NCBI GenBank assembly: GCA_964020085.1
Contig: OZ026600.1
Location: 27,491,483 to 27,555,482, forward strand
Direction of reading: 5' to 3'
DNA from: Micromussa lordhowensis
Lineage: Eukaryota; Cnidaria; Anthozoa; Scleractinia; Lobophylliidae
Length of the DNA stretch: 64,000 bases
The position numbers and the translations under genes are program-made. The notes beneath the pieces are model-generated. The model made no database searches and was not told where the DNA came from. It saw only the letters and a program-made list of their open reading frames with translations. Positions 55,048 through 64,000 of this stretch are shown piece after piece (position 1 is the stretch's first letter; every line of letters begins with the position of its first letter).

Positions 55048-55665
55048 TTTCAATTATTTTTTGTACATGACTGGGTCACGTAGCCACTATCATTGTGCTT
55101 ATCAGGCTTTTCTAAAGGGAGGTGTAGGCCTTTCGACAAATATCCGGATATTTTAGTTTAAGTTTCCAAGAATTAAGAAATACTAATATATTTGGAAAAT
55201 TTAGAAATATTCATATATTTTTTTTGCTGAACCCTGTGTTTTCCTTGCTGTTTTTTTGAGACAATACTCAGTTCTACATCAGAATCAACCCAGTTCAGCA
55301 ATTTCCCACTTGAAAAAGTTATGCCTATAATTTAATATCACTACAAGCACTAAAGCCGCAATTTTCAAAATGGCAGACCCTGGTAACATCAAGGTGCCTG
55401 AAATTTCTTCCTTTACTCCTTTTACTACGGCAAAATGTTTGCTAAGTAATTCAAAATTGGTTCATTTTTAAAGCGAAATTAAGAGATATTTCGAGGGTTT
55501 TCGAAAATTGCTGCTGTTGTGTTACTCGCATGTACACCCATTTTTCCAACCCATGTGTATTTTTATCCCTAAAATTAAAAATATGCTTTCCTTTTGTTTG
55601 ATGGTAGCTGTTCTGACATACATGTACCTCATTGAAGGTCAATCTGAAGAGAACTAGATCAACTT

Positions 55666-55968
55666 TAGTAAATTCTCAGCTCCGACTATTGCATTTCTAG
55701 CTTTTTGATTGGCTAAAAAACTCAGACTATGACCCAATAGTCGGAGTTTCACGTCATATGGAAAATAGTGCGCCACGTTTAAAAAATTTCCCGCTCGAAG
55801 TTTTCAACTTCAGCCCTCTATAATGGCCGAAATAAAAATCGGCGGCAAAACCCGGTTTGAGAATTTACTAAAACAATTATTCCATTCACCCTTGTTGGAT
55901 ATGAAGTGATTATAACTTTACAACTTTATCACTTCATATCCAACTCGGGCTCATGGAATAATTGTTAT
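55666..55968. repeat. Dispersed repeat family B, copy 2
   Basis: Same orientation and block order as 17214-17520, including the terminal TTGGATATGAAGTGATTATA hairpin, but with a shorter loop. Confidence 0.8.
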
Positions 55969-56312
55969 ATATTTTTAACTACTTTGTTGACAACAGGTAA
56001 CAACAAGTAATCAATGCCTGGGATTTACACCTACCTTAAAGGATGCTTGGTTGGAACTAGTTCATCCACAGACAGATTTTTATTTATTTTATTATTCATT
56101 TATTTATTATTTGCTATGAGTTACTTTTCTTCAAGCGTGTAAGATTGAGTGCAGAGTACGAGAGGGGCTTTGTTTTCCACAGAGCTACCCCTAGCCCCTG
56201 TGGTTAATACTTTTGCTTGTGATTTTCCAACCTCGATCTCAGGCTCTCTTCTCCTTTGGCTCCATTCTCGTTGACGAGGGATGACAAGGACTGCAAAAGA
56301 GAGAGATCCTTG

Positions 56313-56343
56313 ATTATTATTATTATTATTATTATTATTATTT
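56313..56343. repeat. (ATT)n microsatellite
   Basis: About ten ATT units. The region 56000-57150 otherwise holds no recognisable gene. A C-run at 56769-56780 and the minus-strand frame at 56792-57031 have no known relatives. Confidence 0.7.
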
Positions 56344-57154
56344 TTCTTTATTAAGATTTAATGGCAAATTACAATGTTAAATGCTTTATTTACAACAATA
56401 AAAGTAATGATAAATTTTAAAAAAGCCTTAAGGATGATTTGTGAAAGAGTAAAAGGGTAGCAATCTCGATAAACTCGGGGACAATATAGCGTCTGTGGAT
56501 AGATGAGGTTTGAATCGGTTACTGTGACTTTGTCTGCAGTTGTCTTTTTCAAGTGGCAGGTGATCCAGTGTTTCTCTTTTCATAAAAATGGCTCTTCGAT
56601 CTGGTGTCATCAGGCCTCCGAAACGTCCTTTCTTACGGTTTATTTTTGCTGTCGTGTGTGCTTCTAAATCATTACTAATTAGTCGGAAAGAATTCTGAAA
56701 AGTTGTAATTATTTAGCTCTCTCTTCGGAGAGCGGTCTTCAGGGCTCCAGAAAAACGACGGTGACACCACCCCCCCCCCCACTCTCGCCCCCTATCCCAC
56801 CCCGCCTGAAAATAATTCCTTTGTCTCTGACATGATGAGACAGTCATTCTCTGAGTACAGCAAATTTTCAACATAATCGGAACCTAAATCCAAATAAAAC
56901 GTTTTTTTCTGTTTTGTTAAGTAGATTGGTTTGATCTTTGTTTTGTTCTCTTTCATTTTTAAAGCAACGTCGCTTAAACGAAAGTTGACGTAGTCCAACT
57001 TTTCTTCAGCCATATTAGGGATGTTAGTCAAAAGCGTGCCTTTTCACATGTCTTCCCTTTTTGGTTTATGTTTTATTTCAGCTTTTAGGAACAAATGGAT
57101 ACTTAAGTTACAGTTAGTATAGTCGGCACATCAGAATTAAATTTTGTCTGTCCC

Positions 57155-57571
57155 CTTAAGGCCGGGGTAAACGTGAATTTAAGTGAAATTTTGGTAAGTT
57201 TAAAGAGAGGTTGAAAGGGAAAAAAAAATTATGGAACACCACCAGACAGTTGCCCGACCGCACAATGGCACCCCAGGTTGTTGGGCAACTGTTTGGAGTG
57301 TATCTACCAATTTTTAATTTCAAACTCTAATTTTAAAACAACAACAAATCTTCAAAATTTCCTATTTCCATCAATTTTACTAATCCTTTGAGAAAAACTA
57401 TTTCTCTCCAAATATACCTAAAAATCACCAAAAAATTTACAAAACAACCCAAAACATAGATATGTGAGATGTGCAGAGAGATTCTTGATTGCTTGAAACG
57501 TAAACAAGATATTTGCATTAAAAACATAATACCCAGCCAAAATACGGCTTTCATGTTTCCCCCCGCCTTAA
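57155..57571. mobile_element. TTAA-flanked MITE, copy 2 (complete)
   Basis: The left end TTAAGGCCGGGGTAAAC and the right end GTTTCCCCCCGCCTTAA form inverted termini bounded by TTAA. About 260 bp at the left is nearly identical to 44577-44860. Non-coding. Confidence 0.85.
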
Positions 57572-57849
57572 TAAAGCCATCCCACAGCTCAAAATAGGGC
57601 CACAGCACAGCTGCCGGATTGAACTATGGCCAGACATTGCACTCGCCCACCTTCCGTTCAACAGTAATAAACAGTGAAGCTACTATACTTAAACTAAGAT
57701 ATCAAATCAGAGGCCAGTTTTTGGCTGTCATAAGCTTTCTTCGCCATTGCGGCTCTTTCTCAAGTGGAAGTGAGAATTTAAATGAATTTATTGGTGAATT
57801 TATTGAAGCTGTTTGTTTAAAAGAACTCTTAAACTCTTAATTTAATCTG

Positions 57850-58085
57850 TTGTTTTTCACGTTACCATGCACCAACCAATAGCGTAGCTCCATCTTTCTG
57901 TATATAAACCACGCACAACCCACAATTTCTCGATTCGCTCGGACGAAGGGGTAACGCTCGAAACGTCAGCTTTCGAATCTATTTACGGTGGCCAATTCAC
58001 ATTATCACCTCAGCTGATAAAACCAAATTATCTTGTAATACTCCCCACCGACGTAGCAAAACAGTTTCTTCAGAAACTTACCCCG
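57850..58085 (+). mobile_element. Penelope-like pLTR segment, copy with upstream TATATAAACC
   Basis: Has TATATAAACCACGCACAACC, then the hammerhead-like motif, GGTGGCCAATTCACATTATC, CAAATTATCTTGTAATACTC and ACCGACGTAGC. The ORF at 57619-57840 upstream is not recognisable as Penelope. Confidence 0.65.
57932..57979 (+). ncRNA. Hammerhead-ribozyme-like motif, copy 3 (degenerate)
   Basis: Reads GATTCGCTCGGACGAAGGGG then TAACGCTCGAAACGTCAGC. The CGAAAC and GTC cleavage-site portions are intact. The core is CGGACGA, so the conserved CUGA is altered, and stem II is GGGG/GCTC (one mismatch). Confidence 0.45.
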
Positions 58086-58089
58086 TCTT

Positions 58090-59670
58090 AAACAGAGTAG
58101 TTGAAGAGCTCAACTTCAGTACAACCCAAATTATTGCTTGGTGATCGAGTCCTTTACTGCCGGCCAAGATCAATCAGCCTTAGTGCCTGCAAGAGAATAG
58201 CAGATAACCGGAGAAAACAAGTGTACGGAGAGTAACATTGATGTCATGATAAAGTTGACTGAGAAATGTTTGCTTAAACATGATGATGGTGGCGAATTTC
58301 TTATGTCTTGATCTAAATTGTTCTACGACTTTGCAAAGGCACGTCGGAGTGAAGGAAGATTGGGGTTACGATACAGGTCGACTGTATTTAAATCACAAAA
58401 CAACGGTCACCTCTGTAGATTTCCATTCACTGAAAAATTCACGATTAATCAGTTATCTTTCTACAACTCACAACAGTTGTCGACGCAAGAAGAACTCCAA
58501 AGGTCTGAAAAGGTCGTCTTCACGACTTTAAATGTAATATATCCAAACGCAGTTACTAAGGAAACGATTTCCTTTTCTGTAGAGAAAAGACATCCAGAAA
58601 AGATACGAGAAAACTGAATTTTAAAGTAGTAAATATTCGGTGGAATGTCATTTAGTTAGAGACAGCTAAGACGGTACATTTCGTGAGTCAAGCAAACGAA
58701 CTGGCTTCAAATGTAAAATTTCTGAAGTGACTAACTCCATTAATAAATCCTCTAGCTTACAGTTCACGGAACATCAGGAAATAACCAACTGCAAACATCT
58801 GCCTCGATGTTAAGCCAAATTTTTAAGTGAAACTAACCGCAAAAAAAATTATATTGAGATTCAGGAAAGAGATTTTTAAAATAAATCAAAAAAAGTATAC
58901 CTTTCTTGCGGAGGTTGAATGTTGTGAAAAACATTCTTCTATTTCCTCTCTGCATCCTACAGCTTATATTTTCCAATGTCTGTTTTACTTCCCAACCTTT
59001 TGAAGTCTTTCAGTCTCCATGCTTTTCATCTCTTCTTTTTATCACAGTCTCTTCCGGAACAAAGGTGTATTTCGAGCAGTGAACACTGTTTCCTTGCATA
59101 AGTCATCTGTCCCAAGAGTCGAGGAAGCAAATGTCTTTCACTGATATGACAACAGGCTACCACCTGCCCTTCAAAGTGTTTTTCACTCCAGGCTAGTCAA
59201 TTAAGCCCACGAATTGTATCCGCACGTTTTTATTTTTGTTTTTCCTTTTTTTCTTTTTCCGTCTTTATTTGCTGTCGAATAATCATTCTAGCTAGCAACT
59301 GTTTCTTTTATGAGATTGTCAATAAATCCACCTGTTAAATTGTTTAGTTCTTGGTCAACCTCGAAAAGCTAACCAGACTGCGGCAAATATGCACTATATG
59401 ATGCTATTTCCTTCAGATTGAATAAACGACGTATCAAAGAAGCCCAGTTTCTACACGATATTGAGTTTCCATTATCGCCAGTTCTTGGAAGGAAAAGCCC
59501 ATAACAACCGATACTTGAACACTACACTCTATCCTGTAAAAAACAATAAGGGTCACAATTCGAAGACACAGCTGTCGCGAACGGATATTGGGCCTAAGGG
59601 CCTCTCCACGTCGAATTGTCCATATAAAGACAGCTCTTTTATTACATTTGAAAGACGGAGTTTAACTGCC
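58090..59670. other. Intergenic DNA with unrecognised short ORFs
   Basis: The 83- and 99-aa frames at 58280-58617 overlap in different phases and match nothing I know. Around 59105-59220 a frame reading NRLPPALQSVFHSRLVN may be the tail of a LINE ORF. No conserved gene. Confidence 0.35.
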
Positions 59671-59674
59671 TAAC

Positions 59675-62516
59675 ATGAAGTTAGCGTGCCTTTTTCTACT
59701 TTATGCCTCAATTGGCTCTCTTTCAGGCATTTTCCACACGAGTGAAGGAAAAGAAAATATTTTTTTGAGCCGAGTTAAACTTGTGCTTGAGGCTCTAGAG
59801 AAAGCGGTGTCATTTTTCGAGCAATACGGGGATGATTTAAACTTGGATGCGTTTTTCGGTCTTCGAATCGCCGAAGGTTGGTAATGATACGTATGTTGTT
59901 AAACGTTTTCACCTAAATTAGTATTGGAGTAAAAGAGTTTCTCAAACCATAGTCGATTAATTTTGCAGTATCCAGAAAGCAAATTCCAGTGTGAGTTGGG
60001 TTCTCGCTGTTCTCTAATCATTAAAAGCAACATGTTGCCATGATGGACGTAATTCGCAAAAAACGTCCAGTGAAGAACAATTTAATCACGTATCTTTTAA
60101 TTATTTAACTAGTGTAGCCTCGTCAAAGTCAAATTGTTTTAATTTGCCTTATCTGGATATGCTCATGTACACCTTAAAATGATTTCTTGGTTATTTTCTT
60201 GCTATTCAAAAGGTAATCTCCTTGATTTAATCCGAAAAGAGAGAACTTTACAGGTTTTGCTCGAGTCTGGCATGTACAAGCAGGTAACTTCACTTCAGGA
60301 TTGGGTCTCCCGGATTGGGTCAAAATCTCTACCGGTGCTCCAGCGCTCGAACCAACAGTACTACAACCTCGTTGGGTTTACTGTGTCCAAGCCCTGGCTA
60401 GTAGTCAAACCATACAAAAGAATCGACCAGAATCTTAGCACGGTAGTCGACAAAAGGAAACTATCTGACGACATATTGGATATGTATGAGCCATGTCTGG
60501 CCAGGCTCCTTGGCAGCCCGGGGTATGGGGACAAACCTTGTGACGTTTCTCAGGAATGCTGGGAACTAATGGTGCGCCCAGGGGAGATCGGCTATGTACT
60601 CACACACCAAGCTCTTTATTTCATGCTTGGCGAGCAGAGAGGTAAGAGAAATTAAATAAGCTGTCACAAGAACGACTATCACACAGACAATAGGTGACAC
60701 ATTGAGAGGCTTCATTTGAGTGTCGAAAGTACTTCACATTTGCTTTCGTTTTGCATTACCACGCCAAGCGATTGGCTAAAAACCTCGAAAACCACTTTGT
60801 CATCCAATCAGGAGTAAACCGAAAACAAATATCGATTGTTAATCACTCGCATACGCTTTTCCGCTCTTTACTGCAGCTTCATGCCTTCGTTTTAATATCT
60901 GCTTATTTTATGATTAGACAAAACTGATTACATCGGTTTTGGTTTTACGGCACTCGATTGCTCTAAGAAAGAATCCTTTCATCATAAAAAAGTGGCACAA
61001 TTTTGTTGTTGTGAATATCGTTTTCCTAATAGCTGGCCCCGTGTATACTGTTAGAGGTTTTCAATTCAGTGTCGTAAAATCAAAACCCAAACCAATTACT
61101 TACCCATTATACTACTAGCCAAACTCAATCTGTAATAAAACTATCACCAAAGTAATTACCTGATTACTCTCAACACACATTTGAAAACCGCTCTATGTAG
61201 ACAAGTATATTTATCTACCCGGTAATTTATGCTGGCAGTATAAATTACGCTAACTTCAGGTGTTAGAAGTTAGCTCTTTAGGTCTTTCCTCTGTGTCATG
61301 CTATTCAGTTGGGATGTTCGCTAGCCGTTATATCCGTCCCGACAATCTCTAAAATCGCCTAGTGTGAATCATTGGCTTAGCTTAGTTTAAGTTTTCATAT
61401 TTGGCTTACTGACTGACTGTTCTGACTGACCGACTGACTGACTGACTGACTGACTGACTGACTGACTGACTGACTGACTGACTGACTGACTGACTGACTG
61501 ACTGACTGACCAACCGACCATCCGACCTACCGGCCTACCGAACAACCGACCAACCGACCAACCGACCGACTGCCTGACCGATCGATTGATTAATTGACTG
61601 ACTGACTGACTGATTGATTGCTTGCTTGATTGATTGCTTTCATCTACAGGATGCCATGATACATTCTCCAAAAGGATGAAACAGCACAAAAGTTCTTTAG
61701 ACTCAGTGTACGCCAAAATCTGCTCCAACATTTACTCTCAGCTGCGATTGGTGGAGCAAGTTCATCCAGTCAGAAGCAGAGACGCTGACCTTATGATGGA
61801 GCAAAGCGTGGTGTGTAGCCTGCTGGGATACTACGAGTTTTTAACACCTCGGCGCATGTCAAATATGTTGCAGTGGCAGCGGTCCACTGGATGCTATGGA
61901 AACATTCCAAACGAGAACGACCTTAGCCAGCATCAAACCAGGCGAACCATGAGGAAACTTCTTATGGGAAAAGAATTGGCAGGTGAGATTTTAAAGTAGA
62001 CTAGAGAATTTTCCCCAGTCAATGTAATCAACCTTTGTGATCTTTTGAATAAGTTCTGTGCCTTTTCACAATAACAAAGTATTATCAATGCTCCTCTTAA
62101 ATTGCTGATGATCGCCGAGCTGCTAGATGTACCTAAGGCTGTTGTGCTACTCTCTTTTTCAATCCATGGGACTCGACTAGCGCACGGGGCAGTACAACGT
62201 GTCGTACGGACGTATGTACGTGTGGACGTACGGACAATCACGTGACAATCAATTTTCTTTTAGCTCGATGAGTTAAGAAGGAATGGGGCTCTACTCGCGC
62301 GCGTTCGGCGTGCAGGAATCCGCTATGACTTATAGGGAGTTTATTCTAACGTAATGCGGCCAATATATATTCGTTGTTTGTTTTTGTTTTTTCACAGATG
62401 GATGCGAATCACACATAACCGGAGTCGGTACTGCTCTGCTTTCGATTTATTTTCGCTTCATGATTCTGAACGACATGCCAGACGGAAATTCAACCATGGC
62501 GATGACAAGGACATGA
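59675..62516 (+). CDS. C16orf89 homologue (UPF0764 / DUF4735), secreted
   Basis: Homologue of the vertebrate secreted protein C16orf89, whose function is unknown (thyroid-enriched in mammals). Exons: 59675-59876, 60213-60641, 61650-61982, 62398-62516. GT-AG boundaries and phases agree, giving 360 aa, close to the human length. Signal peptide MKLACLFLLYASIGSLSG. The family pattern of paired aromatic/acidic helices appears in LEALEKAVSFFEQYGDDLNL and FFGLRIAEG. Exon 2 carries CLARLLGSPGYGDKPCDVSQ and CWELMVRPGEIGYVLTHQAL. Exon 3 ends with RSTGCYGNIP, and exon 4 has DGCESHITGVGTALLSIYFRF. Cysteines suggest several disulfides. Exon 1 uses a weak donor GTTGGT. Exon 3's acceptor lies at the edge of a GACT microsatellite. 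Confidence 0.85.
61407..61640. repeat. (GACT)n / degenerate tetranucleotide satellite
   Basis: About 25 near-perfect GACT units (61407-61510), then degenerate GACC/GATT units to about 61640. It creates a long spurious Ser-Val-Gln ORF on the minus strand. It lies in intron 2 of the C16orf89 homologue and ends about 10 nt before exon 3. Confidence 0.95.
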
Positions 62517-62556
62517 TTGCAGAATTACAGATTTCCTACCTTAATATACCTATAAA

Positions 62557-62562
62557 AATAAA
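62557..62562 (+). terminator. Candidate polyadenylation signal for the C16orf89 homologue
   Basis: AATAAA 41 nt after the stop codon. Confidence 0.5.
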
Positions 62563-63640
62563 TGACGTTTTCAACTAGTTTCAACTAGTGCGAGCACTCC
62601 GTTACCTGCATTTGGTAGTGACGGGCGAAAAGGGCAGAGAACAAACATGGCCATGCCAAAACTGTCTTACCATATTCTTTTCTCGGAATTTGCTCGCAGT
62701 CTTTGTAGATAAAAAGAACCAGAAGCTACCAGAGTTGATAACCTTTTCTTTAATAGTTTTCCACATTTTTTAACCTTTTATGTTCCACAATAATGTAGTG
62801 TCTCGGGTAACAGGAAATAAAACAAGATAGTACATACACTCAACACGACTACTCTCGGCTGGGTTGGTCGATACATTAAACCACAAGCTCCCTAAAGCCA
62901 GATTCTAAAAGGCGGAGACTTTGAAACGATCTGTCGTCATCGTGTTCTGTTCTTGGGCATATGACACTTAAATCCCCTAAATAGCACTATAAATGCTTTT
63001 TGGCTTGTTCCTTCCAAGACATATATGCACGCATATGCTGGGAGACGAGTTATTAAAAAGCATCGATCCCTATCGGAGGAGTTATAAACTAGCTTTCTCC
63101 TGCCTTTCATGCTTCAAAAATAAAACTAAAATCAAATAAAAAGTAGTACTATGCACTGTAATGCCCTGTTGACTTCGTCATTAAAAGGCCAGGCGGGCAT
63201 CAACATATTACCAGAAATGAATGACATGCTTTTGATGATTGAAACGTAGCTGCACATTTTTGTCAGTTGACATAAAGCACTACCGCATCGTCAGTTACCA
63301 TGTAAACCTGTAATGTCAACATATATGTGGTCCTTCCGGGTCTTTGTACGAATCTTGTAGAAGAGTTATGCATTCGCATATTGGAGAAACATTAAATATA
63401 TTAATGAAATATTAGTGTGCAACTATTCAAACGAAAATTCATTCAACACATTCATACAGTGGTATCATTTCAGCGTAAGTTATTCGACAGCGTTGATAAT
63501 GCTTCCATGGAGGGTTTTTTCAAGTGCAAATTTAAACTAGAACCACAATCGCAATATTGTTTTTATTCTCCATGTCTGGACGCATTCTATAAGACAACCG
63601 ACTGCTAATCGCTGTCCTCAAGTGCCGCTGAATTGTTATA
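62563..63640. other. No gene recognised
   Basis: AT-rich intergenic DNA. The short ORFs at 62588-62773 and 63417-63608 have no recognisable relatives. Confidence 0.45.
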
Positions 63641-63643
63641 GTG

Positions 63644-63913
63644 TGCCAGGCCAACTGGAAACTGGTCCGCACGGTCATCCCAGGAATTATCTTTCGAACA
63701 ATGACCATCCAAAAGGTGTAGGATCTCTTTCCAAACATCCCTATCAACCTGCCTGCCATATCCAAGTTGCTCATCGTCAGCGCAATCTTCATCGGTGGTG
63801 GTGGTGCATTCCCGGTCTTTGGTGACGTTGTCGACACAGGCGGCATTGTGAACAACATCGTCGTCGGAATCATCATCGCCATCGTAATCTTTATCATCGT
63901 CGTTATCAACTGA
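63644..63913 (+). CDS. Hydrophobic ORF with internal stop, unrecognised, near window edge
   Basis: In one frame, ANWKLVRTVIPGIIFRTMTI leads to a TAG at 63719, followed without frame change by 63 codons from 63722 (DLFPNIPINLPAISKLL, GGGGAFPVFGDVV, then a hydrophobic helix NNIVVGIIIAIVIFIIVVIN and stop). ATC/GTC-rich codon use is continuous across the stop. Readings: a decayed gene with one nonsense mutation, or a 3' exon whose acceptor is TGTAG|GATC. Not assigned to any family. Confidence 0.25.
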
Positions 63914-64000
63914 TAACGAAGACCTTGCTGTCAGTATGTGACAAATATTGTTATTAAATTGCCACAGAGGGTCATTGCTAGATGTCGATGTAACATCAGA

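Noticed and set aside
61407..61640. CRISPR-like array
   Set aside because: A simple tetranucleotide satellite with no spacers, in a eukaryotic intron.
61387..61731. 114-aa Ser-Val-Gln repeat ORF on the minus strand
   Set aside because: Translation of the (GACT)n satellite, overlapping exon 3 of the C16orf89 homologue antisense.
63532..63909. 125-aa minus-strand ORF rich in Met and Thr
   Set aside because: Mirror of the ATC/GTC-rich plus-strand frame, with low complexity and no family resemblance.

Overview
The window is nuclear DNA of an animal. It is AT-rich, with GT-AG introns, dispersed transposon debris and no operons. The closest overall fit is an anthozoan cnidarian, probably a stony coral. 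The basis for that is inference: conserved metazoan genes with many small exons, single-exon class A GPCRs, abundant short fold-back elements and Penelope-like retroelements. No rRNA, functional tRNA, CRISPR array or bacterial gene was seen.

Layout. 1-4100: repeats and two weak orphan exons. 4149-5138 (+): orphan GPCR with a melanocortin/adenosine-group-like architecture. 7308-22415 (+): SRBD1, a Tex-like S1 RNA-binding protein reconstructed in 17 exons (860 aa), whose introns are full of transposon remnants. 23961-26687 (-): intronless ORF of 908 aa holding two complete SERINC units in tandem. 27300-29650: transposon zone with Penelope-like remnants and a hammerhead-like motif. 30184-42889 (+): ERO1 oxidoreductin, 17 exons, 465 aa. 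44351-45032: nested DNA transposon. 45918-46730 (+): TspanC8-type tetraspanin, coding region in one exon. 48372-53433 (-): RTRAF (C14orf166/hCLE), 8 exons, 245 aa. 53721-54959 (+): MGME1-like mitochondrial exonuclease, intronless, divergent from RTRAF across a 287 bp shared promoter. 55000-59600: repeats. 59675-62516 (+): C16orf89/DUF4735 secreted protein homologue, 4 exons, 360 aa. 62517-64000: mostly empty, with one hydrophobic ORF near the edge.

The conserved genes are housekeeping or membrane genes that do not form one pathway. ERO1 drives disulfide formation in the ER; RTRAF acts in RNA metabolism and tRNA ligation; MGME1 trims mitochondrial DNA ends; SRBD1 is a nucleic-acid-binding Tex homologue; the tetraspanin probably escorts ADAM10. 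ERO1 and RTRAF being neighbours echoes their linkage on human 14q22.

The most unusual object is the double SERINC. SERINC proteins are lipid scramblase-like membrane proteins, and some vertebrate members restrict retroviruses. A fused, intronless tandem of two units is not the family's usual form. Other points worth attention are hammerhead-ribozyme-like sequences in Penelope pLTRs, a perfect 97-nt palindrome in an ERO1 intron, a fold-back transposon ending 13 nt before an SRBD1 splice acceptor, and several TTAA- or TA-flanked MITE families.
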